A DNA stretch of 46,162 bases from Opitutia bacterium (GCA_947470855.1 CANIUQ010000012.1:1-46162); one strand, 5' to 3'; positions 1 through 8,537 are shown, counted from the stretch's first letter. The notes: a model not told the origin generated them from the letters alone. Numbers and translations are program-made.

Positions 1-21
1 AGTGGCGGAGAGGATGAGATT
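1..21 (-). repeat. Fragment of tRNA-Ser 3' end (direct repeat copy 1)
   Basis: Positions 1-21 are identical to 168-188, which hold the last 19 bases of the tRNA-Ser gene (CCA end, acceptor strand and part of the T arm) plus two flanking bases. Identity stops at position 22, before the conserved TTCGAA loop, so this is not a working tRNA. It could be the scar of a duplication or of an integration at the tRNA 3' end. The window starts at this base, so the outer limit is unknown. Confidence 0.7.
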
Positions 22-37
22 GATTACGCTTCGCTTC

Positions 38-107
38 AGGGCTTCGCCCCAATGCTTCGCATTGTCTGTTCGCCTCCGGCTCACCGAACGAGTTCTCATC
101 TCATCCT
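38..107. repeat. Cluster of small hairpins with an inverted tRNA-like fragment
   Basis: Three short hairpins follow one another: GGGC-TTC-GCCC (39-49), AATGC-TTC-GCATT (51-63) and GTTCG...CGAAC (68-89). Positions 90-107 then match the T-arm/acceptor part of the neighbouring tRNA-Ser in the opposite orientation at 16 of 18 bases. AGGATGAGAT (11-20) and ATCTCATCCT (98-107) form a perfect 10-base inverted repeat enclosing the hairpins. No coding sequence is seen. The structure resembles a REP-like or tRNA-derived intergenic element. Confidence 0.5.
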
Positions 108-132
108 TTAAGTTTTACGGTTCGCCTATGCT

Positions 133-164
133 CTTAGACCCCTCGGGTGACAAAGGGGTCTAAG
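133..164 (-). terminator. 11-bp hairpin downstream of tRNA-Ser
   Basis: CTTAGACCCCT (133-143) pairs perfectly with AGGGGTCTAAG (154-164) around a 10-base loop. It begins 5 bases beyond the 3' end of the minus-strand tRNA, which is where a terminator or processing signal would be expected. No run of U follows on the minus strand, so factor-independent termination is not certain. Confidence 0.35.
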
Positions 165-169
165 CAAAG

Positions 170-260
170 TGGCGGAGAGGATGAGATTCGAACTCACGGT
201 ACCCTTTTGGGGTACACCCATTTAGCAAACGGGCGCTTTAGGCCACTCAGCCACCTCTCC
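170..260 (-). tRNA. tRNA-Ser (anticodon GCU)
   Basis: Read on the minus strand, the 91-nt segment folds as a class II tRNA. It has acceptor strand GGAGAGG paired with CCTCTCC, a D arm, the anticodon stem CCCGT/ATGGG with loop TTGCTAA (anticodon GCU, reading AGC/AGU serine codons), a long variable arm (TACCC...GGGTA) typical of tRNA-Ser, and a T arm with TTCGAAT. The 3' CCA is encoded (170-172). A promoter-like pair of hexamers lies just upstream (289-317). Confidence 0.95.
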
Positions 261-288
261 AGGCCTCATGTTAATTCATGAGAAAGGT

Positions 289-317
289 TTGATAGGCTAT
301 GACCTCAGAGAGGTCAA
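289..317 (-). promoter_or_regulatory. Promoter of tRNA-Ser
   Basis: On the minus strand TTGACC (312-317) and TATCAA (289-294) are spaced by 17 bases, close to the sigma-70 consensus. Transcription would begin near 282, about 22 bases before the tRNA. The perfect palindrome GACCTC-AGA-GAGGTC (301-315) overlaps the -35 box and the spacer. Confidence 0.5.
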
Positions 318-363
318 GCGTATGCCTAATCAACCAAAGAAATAGGCTTAGATAAATAATAAA

Positions 364-822
364 TTATCTCGCGATATCATTCTGACCAATCACTCGAATG
401 CCATGAGTTTGTAAAACGGAAGCAGCGAGCTCTTGAGCCTCCGCACGGACGACCAAACCGTAGCGACCATTGGGACGGAAGAGAAATGGATAAACGTAAT
501 GAATATTAATTTCAGCTTTCAGTAATACACTGGTTACTTCTCTCAGCTGAGCCTCGGAGTGTAGCTCGATTGCCACCACAGGAACAGTGTCATAAGAGAA
601 TCGGTGGTCCGATAAAACCTTCTCCGCTCGTTCGGGATAATCGACGACAATGCGGATAATCGAGGAATCGGTCGTATCAACCAAGCAAAGAGCCATAATA
701 TGGATATCAGCCTGACCGAGTGACTCAACGAGCTCGTTCAAACGACCTACCTTGTTTTCCACAAAAATAGAAAACTGGCGAACTGGCCCGAGGTCAGGCT
801 CGTTAGTAATTTCTGAACCCAT
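364..822 (-). CDS. Tandem ACT-domain protein
   Basis: 152-residue soluble protein made almost entirely of two ACT folds (about residues 14-80 and 82-148). The first opens with a pattern (VENKVGRLNELVESLGQADI) typical of ACT domains that bind amino acids. There is no catalytic domain, so a regulatory or sensing role is likely. Proteins of this layout are often labelled acetolactate-synthase-regulator-like. Here ilvB lies 16 kb away with no ilvN beside it, so a link to branched-chain amino acid synthesis is possible but unproven. The ATG at 822 fits the domain start. The gene is divergent from the TonB receptor gene, and its 3' end faces the tRNA-Ser promoter. Confidence 0.8.
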   Translation of the reverse strand: MGSEITNEPDLGPVRQFSIFVENKVGRLNELVESLGQADIHIMALCLVDTTDSSIIRIVVDYPERAEKVLSDHRFSYDTVPVVAIELHSEAQLREVTSVLLKAEINIHYVYPFLFRPNGRYGLVVRAEAQELAASVLQTHGIRVIGQNDIAR

Positions 823-888
823 GCATCAGATATGACAGAATTAAAAGGTTTCTCCAGCCTGTTTTCGGTTGATTTAACCACTTAGCAA

Positions 889-2766
889 ATGAATTTTACC
901 CCCATGTTAACTTTACTGGCCTTTGCCATTGCCCAAACACCCATTTTATTGCCTGAAACGGTTGTAGTTGAATCACGCAATGAGCAAGCTCTAGCCGAGT
1001 CTTCGCCCTCCATCTCTAAGATTCAAGTCAGCACTGTAACGGCCGAAGGTATCGGAACTTTAGGCGGAATCCTCCAATCCAGCCCGGGTATTTATACAGC
1101 TCCAACCTCGGGTGAAGGATCCCAGACTTCCTTGTTTATTCGTGGAACCAATTCATCGCAATCTGCCCTTTTGCTGGATGGTCGAAAACTCCCTCAAGGT
1201 TTTCTCAATACCTATGAGATTGAAAGATACCGCACTTTTGGCCTTTCCTCGGTTGAAATTCTGCGTGGGGCTTCCTCAGTCCTTTACGGTGCTAATGCCA
1301 TCGGAGGAGTAATCGATCTTCGTTTGGCTAATCCTTTGTGCGAAAAATCTTCAGGAGAATACGCTCTGACGGGTGGTTCTTACGGACGTGGTTCAGCCGC
1401 TATCCATATCGTCAGAAATAATGGCACGGAAACATCCCCAGCCACTCAAGGTACTGCCTTTTCTTTTACCACTTCCCACGAAGATGGCTGGCGGCCCAAC
1501 AGCACTCTCGATGCTTCAACTGCCTTGCTAAAATCGGAATGGCAAATTTCTCCCTCTCTCACGGTTAACTTAATTGGTTCAGCCGATAACAGTGAAGCTC
1601 GACTACCTGGTGCAGAAACAAACCCCAAGTATAACGATTTTCAAAATAACAAAGGGTGGATAATCTCTCCAGGATTAACCTACTATGGCGATAATTTACG
1701 AGCCACTGCTTTTTGGTCGCATGCACTTTCTGAATTAGAAAGCTATAATGAGTTTAGTTTTGGTAATGTGCATCAAAACTATCGACTCAGACACGACGAA
1801 ATTACCGCTTTCATCGATCAACGCCTAAACCAAGAAGTGAATTGGGGGCTAGGCACCAGCTACGAATGTTCAGACTATCAAATTAAGGTTCTTAACCTCG
1901 ATACCGCCTCGAGTAGCCCTTGGGATGGCACACACGAAAGTCTAGGAATCTGGACATATGCAGATTGGAAAGTCACGGCCTATGACCGAGTTAAATTCGC
2001 TATCCGACGCGATGAGTTCACTGATTTCAAAGGTAAGACAACCGAAGAAGTGACTTATGCGAGAAAGCTGAAATCCGAACTTACTTTACACGCTAAACTC
2101 GCCTCAGCCTATCGGACACCCGCTGCTGGTGAATTACTTTATGGCACGGTCGGGGGACTTCCCTTGCGACCTGAAACCAACACAGCCATTGAAATCGGCC
2201 TGCGTTATCATGATGCAAAGTCACCAATACCCGATTGGACTCTGGTGGCTTTTCAAAATCAACTCACGGACTTGATTGATGTCGATCCCTCGACATGGGA
2301 AGCCTACAACATCGCTAAAGCCCGCACGAGAGGAATTGAATACGGCATCGAAGGCCACCCAGTAAACTCACTGCGCTGCTTTGGCTCGATTACTTATTTA
2401 GAAACCGAAGCCTTGAGCACATACACAACGGGTAGCGGCATGAAAGTCGAAGCTGGGCAGAGTCTCTTAGCTCGCCCGCAATTAAACCTCAATGTTGGTT
2501 TCGAAATGACCTGGGAAAAAAACTGGGCCTGGGGAGTTTCGGCTAACCTGCTCCACGATCGCGTTGACTACGACTACAGCAGTTCTGTTCGGGTAGACTT
2601 GCCCGATGCGACATTTATCCGCAGCTGGATTCGCTATCAGCTAAGCCCGAGCTACGAATTAGCCTTACGACTGGAAAACCTTACTGGGGAATCTGCACCA
2701 CCCAAGGCCCTTGGTTATAGCGCCCAACCACGCTCAGCTTATTTTACATTTACCGGAAGATTTTAG
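889..2766 (+). CDS. TonB-dependent outer-membrane receptor
   Basis: 625 residues. A short hydrophobic N-terminus acts as signal peptide and is followed by a TonB-box-like segment (ETVVVESRNE). The plug domain spans roughly residues 40-150 and carries the usual plug motifs (SLFIRGTNSS, VEILRGASSVLYG, AIGGVIDLRL). The rest is a 22-strand-type barrel ending in an aromatic residue (TGRF), as outer-membrane proteins do. The overall length matches BtuB/siderophore-type receptors. Substrate is unknown: no cobalamin riboswitch fits in the 66-bp upstream gap and no ABC importer is adjacent. An internal ATG at 904 is a possible alternative start. The downstream methyltransferase gene follows after 53 bp. 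Confidence 0.9.
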   Translation: MNFTPMLTLLAFAIAQTPILLPETVVVESRNEQALAESSPSISKIQVSTVTAEGIGTLGGILQSSPGIYTAPTSGEGSQTSLFIRGTNSSQSALLLDGRKLPQGFLNTYEIERYRTFGLSSVEILRGASSVLYGANAIGGVIDLRLANPLCEKSSGEYALTGGSYGRGSAAIHIVRNNGTETSPATQGTAFSFTTSHEDGWRPNSTLDASTALLKSEWQISPSLTVNLIGSADNSEARLPGAETNPKYNDFQNNKGWIISPGLTYYGDNLRATAFWSHALSELESYNEFSFGNVHQNYRLRHDEITAFIDQRLNQEVNWGLGTSYECSDYQIKVLNLDTASSSPWDGTHESLGIWTYADWKVTAYDRVKFAIRRDEFTDFKGKTTEEVTYARKLKSELTLHAKLASAYRTPAAGELLYGTVGGLPLRPETNTAIEIGLRYHDAKSPIPDWTLVAFQNQLTDLIDVDPSTWEAYNIAKARTRGIEYGIEGHPVNSLRCFGSITYLETEALSTYTTGSGMKVEAGQSLLARPQLNLNVGFEMTWEKNWAWGVSANLLHDRVDYDYSSSVRVDLPDATFIRSWIRYQLSPSYELALRLENLTGESAPPKALGYSAQPRSAYFTFTGRF

Positions 2767-2819
2767 ACTAAATTAAGTCGCCTGCTCCCAATCCTTAGGG
2801 CAATAAAGGTTCGTCGCGT

Positions 2820-3515
2820 ATGCTACCAACAGGATATACCCAGCTTCTTGAAAATATTCTCAATCATCGCGAAAAAAGCCGCGCCCAACTTTATCAGGAT
2901 ATTTTTGCACTGCATTTTAATGGCTATCAAAAGAACTGTTTCTTCGTAGAATTCGGGGCAACTAACGGCGTCGATTTAAGTAATACCTACCTTTTAGAAA
3001 AAGAGTTTGGATGGAGAGGTATTCTCGCTGAACCGCTGCCAATTTGGCATAGTGCCCTGAGGGGAAATCGATCCTGCGTAATCGACACACGCTGCGTCCA
3101 TAGCACTACTGGCAAATTTGTCACATTTGCTAACACTACATCTTTTCCCGAACTATCTGGAATCGAGGAAAACCTGCCTAATGACATGAACTATGATGCG
3201 CGAAAAATCGCAAGACGCACGCTAATGGTTGAAACCGTTTCTCTGCTCGATTTATTGATACAAAATCAGGCTCCTCAAAAAATTGATTACCTCTCGATTG
3301 ATACAGAAGGCTCGGAACTTGAAATCTTATCTAACTTTGATTTCCAACGTTTTGAAGTAAATGTTCTTACCGTTGAACATAATTTTGTGAGCATTTCCCG
3401 AGAAGCCCTCTACAGACACTTAATCAATCATGGCTTCCGTAGAGTGTGCACTCCGATTAGCCGGTGGGACGACTGGTATGTTAATGAAAGAAACCCCTTT
3501 TTATCGTCCTTTTAA
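2820..3515 (+). CDS. FkbM-family methyltransferase
   Basis: 231 residues. The SAM-binding motif FVEFGATNG lies near residues 42-50, and the hallmark FkbM signature YLSIDTEGSELEIL near 157-170. Family members transfer a methyl group from S-adenosylmethionine, often to sugar or polyketide hydroxyls. No glycan cluster surrounds the gene, so the substrate cannot be inferred. No transmembrane segment is apparent. The only SD-like bases (AAAGG) are about 11 nt before the ATG. The gene may be co-transcribed with the receptor upstream. Confidence 0.85.
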   Translation: MLPTGYTQLLENILNHREKSRAQLYQDIFALHFNGYQKNCFFVEFGATNGVDLSNTYLLEKEFGWRGILAEPLPIWHSALRGNRSCVIDTRCVHSTTGKFVTFANTTSFPELSGIEENLPNDMNYDARKIARRTLMVETVSLLDLLIQNQAPQKIDYLSIDTEGSELEILSNFDFQRFEVNVLTVEHNFVSISREALYRHLINHGFRRVCTPISRWDDWYVNERNPFLSSF

Positions 3516-3567
3516 TGGGCGTTTTAACCGCGTTGCTTATCTCCCTTATTTAAGAAACAATTAACTT

Positions 3568-4020
3568 ATGAGTCGGTATTACTTTGCCTACGGTTCAAAC
3601 CTTGATGCCGCACAGATGGAGCGACGCTGCCCTCAATCACAGTTTCGCGGAAAAGCCCTGCTGCCGAAACATCGTCTCGCTTTTACTCACGCTAGCACCA
3701 CCTGGGGTGGTGGTTCAGCAGACATTCTAGAAGATGAGCTTTCTTCAGGAGTCTGGGGAGTTGTTTACGAACTAGCCTCCGAGGACTGGAAACGCCTCAA
3801 TGAGGCTGAAGGGTCAGCCTATAAACGTATCTCAGTCAATGTGCTCGAGGCGGGAGTGGAGGACTGCCCTCTCGAATGCGAAGCCTACAAAGTGATATCG
3901 CCTACGGGGCCTCACTTGCCTTCAAAGTTGTATCTAGAAAAAATTATACGCGCGGCCCTTACGCGAGGCTTGCCCGCAGGATGGGTTACTTGGCTCAAAG
4001 GGCTTTCTTGCAAAGATTAA
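3568..4020 (+). CDS. Gamma-glutamylcyclotransferase-like (AIG2/GGCT fold) protein
   Basis: 150 residues. It opens with YYFAYGSNL, the substrate-binding loop of the gamma-glutamylcyclotransferase family, and has the conserved acidic segment RLNEAEG followed by Y and V residues in the order seen in the family. The glutamate there is the likely general acid/base. Family enzymes convert gamma-glutamyl amino compounds to 5-oxoproline; the exact substrate is unknown. The stop codon abuts the GTG start of tag, so the two are probably translationally coupled. Confidence 0.85.
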   Translation: MSRYYFAYGSNLDAAQMERRCPQSQFRGKALLPKHRLAFTHASTTWGGGSADILEDELSSGVWGVVYELASEDWKRLNEAEGSAYKRISVNVLEAGVEDCPLECEAYKVISPTGPHLPSKLYLEKIIRAALTRGLPAGWVTWLKGLSCKD

Positions 4021-4599
4021 GTGAGCAAGATTCGCAAACGTTGTTCTTGGTGCGGGGATGACCCGCTCTATAAAGCTTATCACGATAACGAATGGGGAAT
4101 GCGAGTGCAGGACGACTGCATCCTTTTTGAACAGTTGATTCTTGAAGGCGCCCAAGCTGGCCTTTCTTGGCTGACCATTCTCAAGAAACGTCCGCATTAT
4201 CGAAAGGCTTTTGCCCAATTTGTTCCTCAAAAAGTTGCCCGATTTAAACATGAAAAAATCGATGAACTTCTAAAAAACGAAGGCCTGGTGAGACATCGAA
4301 GGAAACTTGAATCAGCCGTTCGAAACGCTCAAGTGTTCATCGATATACAAAAAGAGTTCGGCTCTTTTCGTCGATGGCTCGATACGCAGATTCAAACCAT
4401 CGATGATCGCCGCGCCTCGCTCAACCTACCTTCCGTCTTATCTAAAAAAGTCTCTTGTGAGTTAAAAAAAAGGGGCATGAAATTTGTTGGGCCATCGATT
4501 ATTCATGCGTATTTACAGGCCATTGGAGTCTACCAAGACCATCTCCCTGAATGCTGGAAATTTCGTCAAAAGAAGGTCTCCTCGCGTAGTACGCGTTGA
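4021..4599 (+). CDS. tag: DNA-3-methyladenine glycosylase I
   Basis: 192 residues. The N-terminus RCSWCGDDPLYKAYHDNEWG is diagnostic of Tag. The presumed zinc ligands are in place: Cys8, a His in the YHDNEWG motif, and the His and Cys of DHLPEC near the C-terminus. FEQLILEGAQAGLSW contains the active-site glutamate. The enzyme removes 3-methyladenine from alkylated DNA as the first step of base-excision repair. It starts with GTG directly after the preceding stop (no gap). The length matches the E. coli protein (187). Confidence 0.95.
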   Translation: MSKIRKRCSWCGDDPLYKAYHDNEWGMRVQDDCILFEQLILEGAQAGLSWLTILKKRPHYRKAFAQFVPQKVARFKHEKIDELLKNEGLVRHRRKLESAVRNAQVFIDIQKEFGSFRRWLDTQIQTIDDRRASLNLPSVLSKKVSCELKKRGMKFVGPSIIHAYLQAIGVYQDHLPECWKFRQKKVSSRSTR

Positions 4600-4649
4600 C
4601 ATTAAAATAGCACCCTTCAAGTTATTTTACCCAGCCCACGTAATCTTTT

Positions 4650-5900
4650 ATGCGCTTTCTTAAGCATCTCTACGTTCAGGTTTTAATCGGCATCGTTATC
4701 GGGGGTTTGATTGGTTTTTATTTTCCTACCACTGGCACCAGTTTAAAGCCTCTCGGCGATGGCTTCATTAGCCTAATCAAGATGCTGATTGCCCCGATTA
4801 TTTTCTGCACCGTGGTGGTTGGTTTAGCCGGAATGGGTGATTTAAAGAAAGCTGGAAAAGTAGGTTTCAAAGCTTTTGTTTACTTTGAAATCGTCACCAC
4901 CGCAGCACTCGTTATCGGACTGCTCGTGGCCAACCTCTTAAAGCCTGGCGACGGATTTAATGCGACTGTCGAAACACTGAATGCTGGCTCGGTAGCGAAA
5001 TATGAAACCGCAGCCAAAAGCATGACGGCAGTGGAACATATTTTACATATTATCCCCAAAACCTTTGTGAGTGCCTTTGCCGAAGGAGAAATCTTGCAGG
5101 TTCTCTTTCTTGCTCTGCTCTTCGGCATCGCACTCGGGCAACTGGGCGACCACGGTCGACCCATCCTTAATTTACTTCAGGAAGTTACGCGTGTCTTTTT
5201 CGGAATGCTCAATAGCATAACCAAATTAGCGCCGCTAGCTGCCGCTGGTGCCATTGCTTTTACCATTGGGCAATATGGCGTTAGCACTCTCACCCATCTT
5301 GGTAAACTCATGTTCTGCGTTTACCTTACCTGCGCCCTCTTTATTTTTATTGTCCTAGGTTTGATTGCGCGCTGGAGCGGATTTAGTCTGTGGAAAATTT
5401 TAAAATATATCCGTGAAGAAATCATGATTGTATTGGGGACTTCGACCTCGGAGACCGCTTTGCCTAGTTTAATGAACAAAATGGAAAAAGCGGGCTGTGC
5501 CCGTTCCGCCGTTGGTATTATCGTTCCTTCAGGTTATTCGTTCAATCTTGATGGCACCTGCATCTACTTAACTATGGCTGCCATTTTTATCGCGCAAGCG
5601 ATGAATGTCCCCATTACCTTGACCGAAGAGTTGACCCTACTCGCCACTCTCTTATTAACCTCAAAAGGGGCCGCTGCGGTGGCGGGCGGTGGCTTTATCA
5701 CTCTCGCTGCGACTCTTGCGACCGTTGGACATATACCTGTCGCTGGTATCGCCCTAATCCTTGGCGTGGATCGCCTACTCTCTGAAGCTCGATCTGTGAC
5801 TAATTTCATTGGCAATACGGTAGCTACCCTGGTGGTTTCTCGATGGAATGGTGATTACGACCACGCCAAGGGACAGGATGTACTCGCTGATAAATCTTGA
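4650..5900 (+). CDS. Dicarboxylate/amino acid:cation symporter (DctA-like)
   Basis: 416 residues with about eight transmembrane segments and two re-entrant loops, as in the DAACS family. Motifs include [20 protein letters not shown] (about residues 42-61), the serine-rich loop [33 protein letters not shown] and a late [13 protein letters not shown]. The closest known pattern is DctA, which imports C4-dicarboxylates such as succinate and fumarate with cations. GltP-type glutamate transport cannot be excluded. A TTGACA hexamer at 4596-4601, overlapping the tag stop codon, could be a -35 box, but the matching -10 is poor. There is no SD before the ATG. Confidence 0.9.
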   Translation: MRFLKHLYVQVLIGIVIGGLIGFYFPTTGTSLKPLGDGFISLIKMLIAPIIFCTVVVGLAGMGDLKKAGKVGFKAFVYFEIVTTAALVIGLLVANLLKPGDGFNATVETLNAGSVAKYETAAKSMTAVEHILHIIPKTFVSAFAEGEILQVLFLALLFGIALGQLGDHGRPILNLLQEVTRVFFGMLNSITKLAPLAAAGAIAFTIGQYGVSTLTHLGKLMFCVYLTCALFIFIVLGLIARWSGFSLWKILKYIREEIMIVLGTSTSETALPSLMNKMEKAGCARSAVGIIVPSGYSFNLDGTCIYLTMAAIFIAQAMNVPITLTEELTLLATLLLTSKGAAAVAGGGFITLAATLATVGHIPVAGIALILGVDRLLSEARSVTNFIGNTVATLVVSRWNGDYDHAKGQDVLADKS

Positions 5901-5934
5901 GTGAATTTTTGCAAAGAAGTCATCATACCTCCGC

Positions 5935-5962
5935 TTGTCTTTTTATGATAATGGCTTAAAAA
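5935..5962 (+). promoter_or_regulatory. Candidate promoter giving a leaderless mRNA
   Basis: TTGTCT (5935-5940) and TAAAAA (5957-5962) are separated by 16 bases. The expected start of transcription, about 7 bases after the -10 box, coincides with the ATG of the M42 peptidase at 5969. No SD sequence precedes that ATG. This is suggestive only. Confidence 0.25.
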
Positions 5963-5968
5963 AAGCGC

Positions 5969-7045
5969 ATGTCCAAAAAGACTCCTGTCACTGCGTATCC
6001 TGAATTTCTGAAAGACTTACTCGAAGCCAAATCACCAACTGGGCATGAGTTTGCCGCCCAAGCGGTGGTCGATGCTTACGTTGAAAAGTCCGCCGATAAA
6101 TACCATCGAGATACTTTAGGCAATCGTATCGCTGAGCTGAAAGGCAAAGGTGGACCGACTTTAATGTTTGCCGGACACATTGATGAAATCGGACTGATTA
6201 TTTCTCACGTCGACGACAAAGGATTTTTATATTTTGAATTTTTAGGTGGCCATGATCATGTCATTCCCTCGGGGCGACGAGTTCATATCCTTACCCGCAA
6301 CGGACCTGTTTTAGGCATTACTGGTAAACGTGCCGTTCACCTTTTATCTCCCGAAGACCGTAAACGCGTTCCCGAACGCCACGATATGTGGATTGATATC
6401 GGTGTAACCAACCGCACCGAGGCCTTAACCATCGTTCGCATTGGCGACCCAGCGGTTTACGCCGATGGTCCTGAAATTTTACGTGGGTCAATTGGTGTCG
6501 CACGAGCTTTCGACGATAAGGCAGGTGCCTATGTTTGTATGGAAGCCTTCCGCCGTTTAGCCAAAGAAAAAGACCTAGCCGCTCGAGTCGTCTCCGTCGC
6601 CACAACACAAGAAGAAATCGGAACCCGTGGCGCACAAGTCGCCGCCCAAAGCATTAATCCTCAAGTTTCGATTACTGTTGATGTTGGACATGCCACCGAT
6701 CACCCCGATGCAGATAATCGGAAGTTTGGTAAATTCACCCTTTCGGGTGGTCCAATCATCAGTCGTGGCCCCAATATTAATCCTCTGGTTTTTGACCAAA
6801 TGATAGCTGCCGCCGAGTCCATTGATATACCCTACCAAGTCGCAGCTGAATCCCGACCTACTGGCACCGATGCACGAGCGATTCAAATGGCCAATGGTGG
6901 TGTCGCTTGTGGTTTAGTGTCCATCCCCTTGCGCTACATGCATACTCCAGGAGAAATTGTTGACCTCACGGTGGTTGAACAATCCGTCCAACTCTTGGTC
7001 GCCTTTGCCCTACAGGTAAAAAAGAACCAAAGTTACGCTTGGTAA
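5969..7045 (+). CDS. M42-family metallopeptidase (glutamyl aminopeptidase/endoglucanase-like)
   Basis: 358 residues. The two-metal site of the M42 family is complete: the His and Asp of FAGHIDEIGLI, the bridging Asp of RAFDDKAGAYVC, the catalytic Glu pair of TTQEEIGTRGAQ, the Asp of VDVGHATDHPD and the late His of YMHTPGEIV. Family members are cytoplasmic, usually dodecameric, aminopeptidases that trim peptides; older 'endoglucanase M' labels are thought to be mis-assignments. It stands alone between a transporter and a photolyase, both on the same strand. Confidence 0.92.
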   Translation: MSKKTPVTAYPEFLKDLLEAKSPTGHEFAAQAVVDAYVEKSADKYHRDTLGNRIAELKGKGGPTLMFAGHIDEIGLIISHVDDKGFLYFEFLGGHDHVIPSGRRVHILTRNGPVLGITGKRAVHLLSPEDRKRVPERHDMWIDIGVTNRTEALTIVRIGDPAVYADGPEILRGSIGVARAFDDKAGAYVCMEAFRRLAKEKDLAARVVSVATTQEEIGTRGAQVAAQSINPQVSITVDVGHATDHPDADNRKFGKFTLSGGPIISRGPNINPLVFDQMIAAAESIDIPYQVAAESRPTGTDARAIQMANGGVACGLVSIPLRYMHTPGEIVDLTVVEQSVQLLVAFALQVKKNQSYAW

Positions 7046-7072
7046 GTCTTTTCAAGAAAAGCACTTCGCCAT

Positions 7073-7101
7073 TTGCCTGCCTTAGATTGGCTTTCAAGAT
7101 A
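7073..7101 (+). promoter_or_regulatory. Candidate promoter of the photolyase gene
   Basis: TTGCCT (7073-7078) and AAGATA (7096-7101) are spaced by 17 bases. The predicted transcription start (about 7108) falls at the photolyase ATG (7107), so the transcript would be leaderless or nearly so. There is no SD sequence. Confidence 0.3.
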
Positions 7102-7106
7102 AAGCC

Positions 7107-8537
7107 ATGCCCAGTAGCCCTACCCTAGTCTGGTTTCGTCAAGATTTACGTTTGGCAGATAACCCAGCCCTTCGTGCCGCCGTGGCTTCAGGAGGCGAAG
7201 TGATTCCCGTTTATATTCATAATATCAAAGGAGAAGGGACTTGGGCTCCTGGCGGTGCCTCACGTTGGTGGCTACACCATGCACTCGCTGACCTTGAACA
7301 ACAATTTCAACGATTCGGCGTTTCCCTCATTATTCGTTCAGGTGATAGTTTATCGGTTTTACAAAAACTCTTAACCGAAACGGGCGCTGAACAAGTCGTC
7401 TGGAATCGACGCTACGAACCAGCGATTGTCCAACGAGATACCCAGATTAAAACTGTTTTACGAAATGCAGGTAAAAAGGTGGAATCGTTCAACGGCTCAC
7501 TTTTGCACGAGCCCTCCCGAGTCAAAAATCTTTCCGGCAATCCCTTCCAAGTTTTCACCCCTTTCTGGAAAAATTGTTTAGCAAATCACCAATGGGGTGA
7601 ACCAGAAAAAGCTCCGTCAAAAATTAAAGGTACCTCACTAAAAATCTCATCCGAGACCATTGATTCCTTAAATTTACTTCCCAAAATTAAATGGGATCGA
7701 ACCATCGCTACTTTTTGGAATCCGACACGTGCGGGAGCCGAAAAACGCTTGGCAGATTTTGTCGCTTCACCAGCCAAAGACTACGACACCGCTAGAGATT
7801 TTCCCGAACACGATGGGACTTCTCGACTCTCGCCTTATTTACACTTTGGACAAATTTCCCCTCTCGAAGCCTACGCCCGAGTCAAAGCCTCTCCCCATGG
7901 CGAAACTAAAAGCGGTCAACGTTTCTTAGCCGAGATTGGCTGGCGTGAATTTGGTTATCATTTACTCCATCATTTTAATCATACTCCAGAAAAACCCTTG
8001 CGAGCTGAGTTTGAACGTTTTCCTTGGGCTCCTGACCCTCAACTCCTTCGCTCTTGGCAAAAAGGTCGCACGGGATTCCCCATTGTCGATGCAGGGATGC
8101 GTCAGCTTTGGCAGACGGGTTGGCAACATAACCGTGTGCGCATGATTGCTGCCTCAGTGCTCGTTAAACACCTTCTCCAACCGTGGCAGTCAGGGGCCAC
8201 TTGGTTCTGGGATACTCTTGTGGATGCCGATTTGGCTTCAAACACCCTTGGCTGGCAGTGGGCTGGCGGTTGCGGAGCGGACGCAGCACCTTACTTCCGT
8301 GTGTTCAACCCCGTTCTCCAAGGAGAAAAATTCGACCCCCACGGAACCTATGTCCGCCAGTACGTCCCTGAATTGGCTAAAATGCCAGCCGAATGGATAC
8401 ACAAGCCCTGGGAAGCACCGGCTGAAGTCCTAAAGGCCGCAGGTGTCGAACTCGGAGTCAATTACCCCACTCCCGCCATTGGTTTAAATGAGGGCAGAGA
8501 CCGAGCCCTGGCCGCCTTTAAGAAGCTTAGATCCTAG
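7107..8537 (+). CDS. phrB: Deoxyribodipyrimidine photolyase
   Basis: 476 residues. The N-terminal Rossmann-like antenna domain opens with LVWFRQDLRLADNPAL. The C-terminal FAD-binding domain contains TSRLSPYLHFGQISP, the signature GFPIVDAGMRQLWQTGW and NTLGWQWAGGCGADAAPYFR, covering the FAD cavity and the tryptophan electron-transfer residues. This is the class I cyclobutane-pyrimidine-dimer photolyase/cryptochrome layout and usual length. It uses blue light to split UV dimers in DNA. The antenna cofactor (folate or deazaflavin) cannot be told from the sequence. No DASH-type extension is present. Confidence 0.95.
   Translation: MPSSPTLVWFRQDLRLADNPALRAAVASGGEVIPVYIHNIKGEGTWAPGGASRWWLHHALADLEQQFQRFGVSLIIRSGDSLSVLQKLLTETGAEQVVWNRRYEPAIVQRDTQIKTVLRNAGKKVESFNGSLLHEPSRVKNLSGNPFQVFTPFWKNCLANHQWGEPEKAPSKIKGTSLKISSETIDSLNLLPKIKWDRTIATFWNPTRAGAEKRLADFVASPAKDYDTARDFPEHDGTSRLSPYLHFGQISPLEAYARVKASPHGETKSGQRFLAEIGWREFGYHLLHHFNHTPEKPLRAEFERFPWAPDPQLLRSWQKGRTGFPIVDAGMRQLWQTGWQHNRVRMIAASVLVKHLLQPWQSGATWFWDTLVDADLASNTLGWQWAGGCGADAAPYFRVFNPVLQGEKFDPHGTYVRQYVPELAKMPAEWIHKPWEAPAEVLKAAGVELGVNYPTPAIGLNEGRDRALAAFKKLRS

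Noticed and set aside
1-21. Second functional tRNA-Ser running off the left edge
   Set aside because: Identity to the real tRNA ends before the T loop and the following bases cannot form a T arm.
823-888. Cobalamin riboswitch ahead of the TonB-dependent receptor
   Set aside because: The gap is only 66 bases and shows no B12-box-like sequence.
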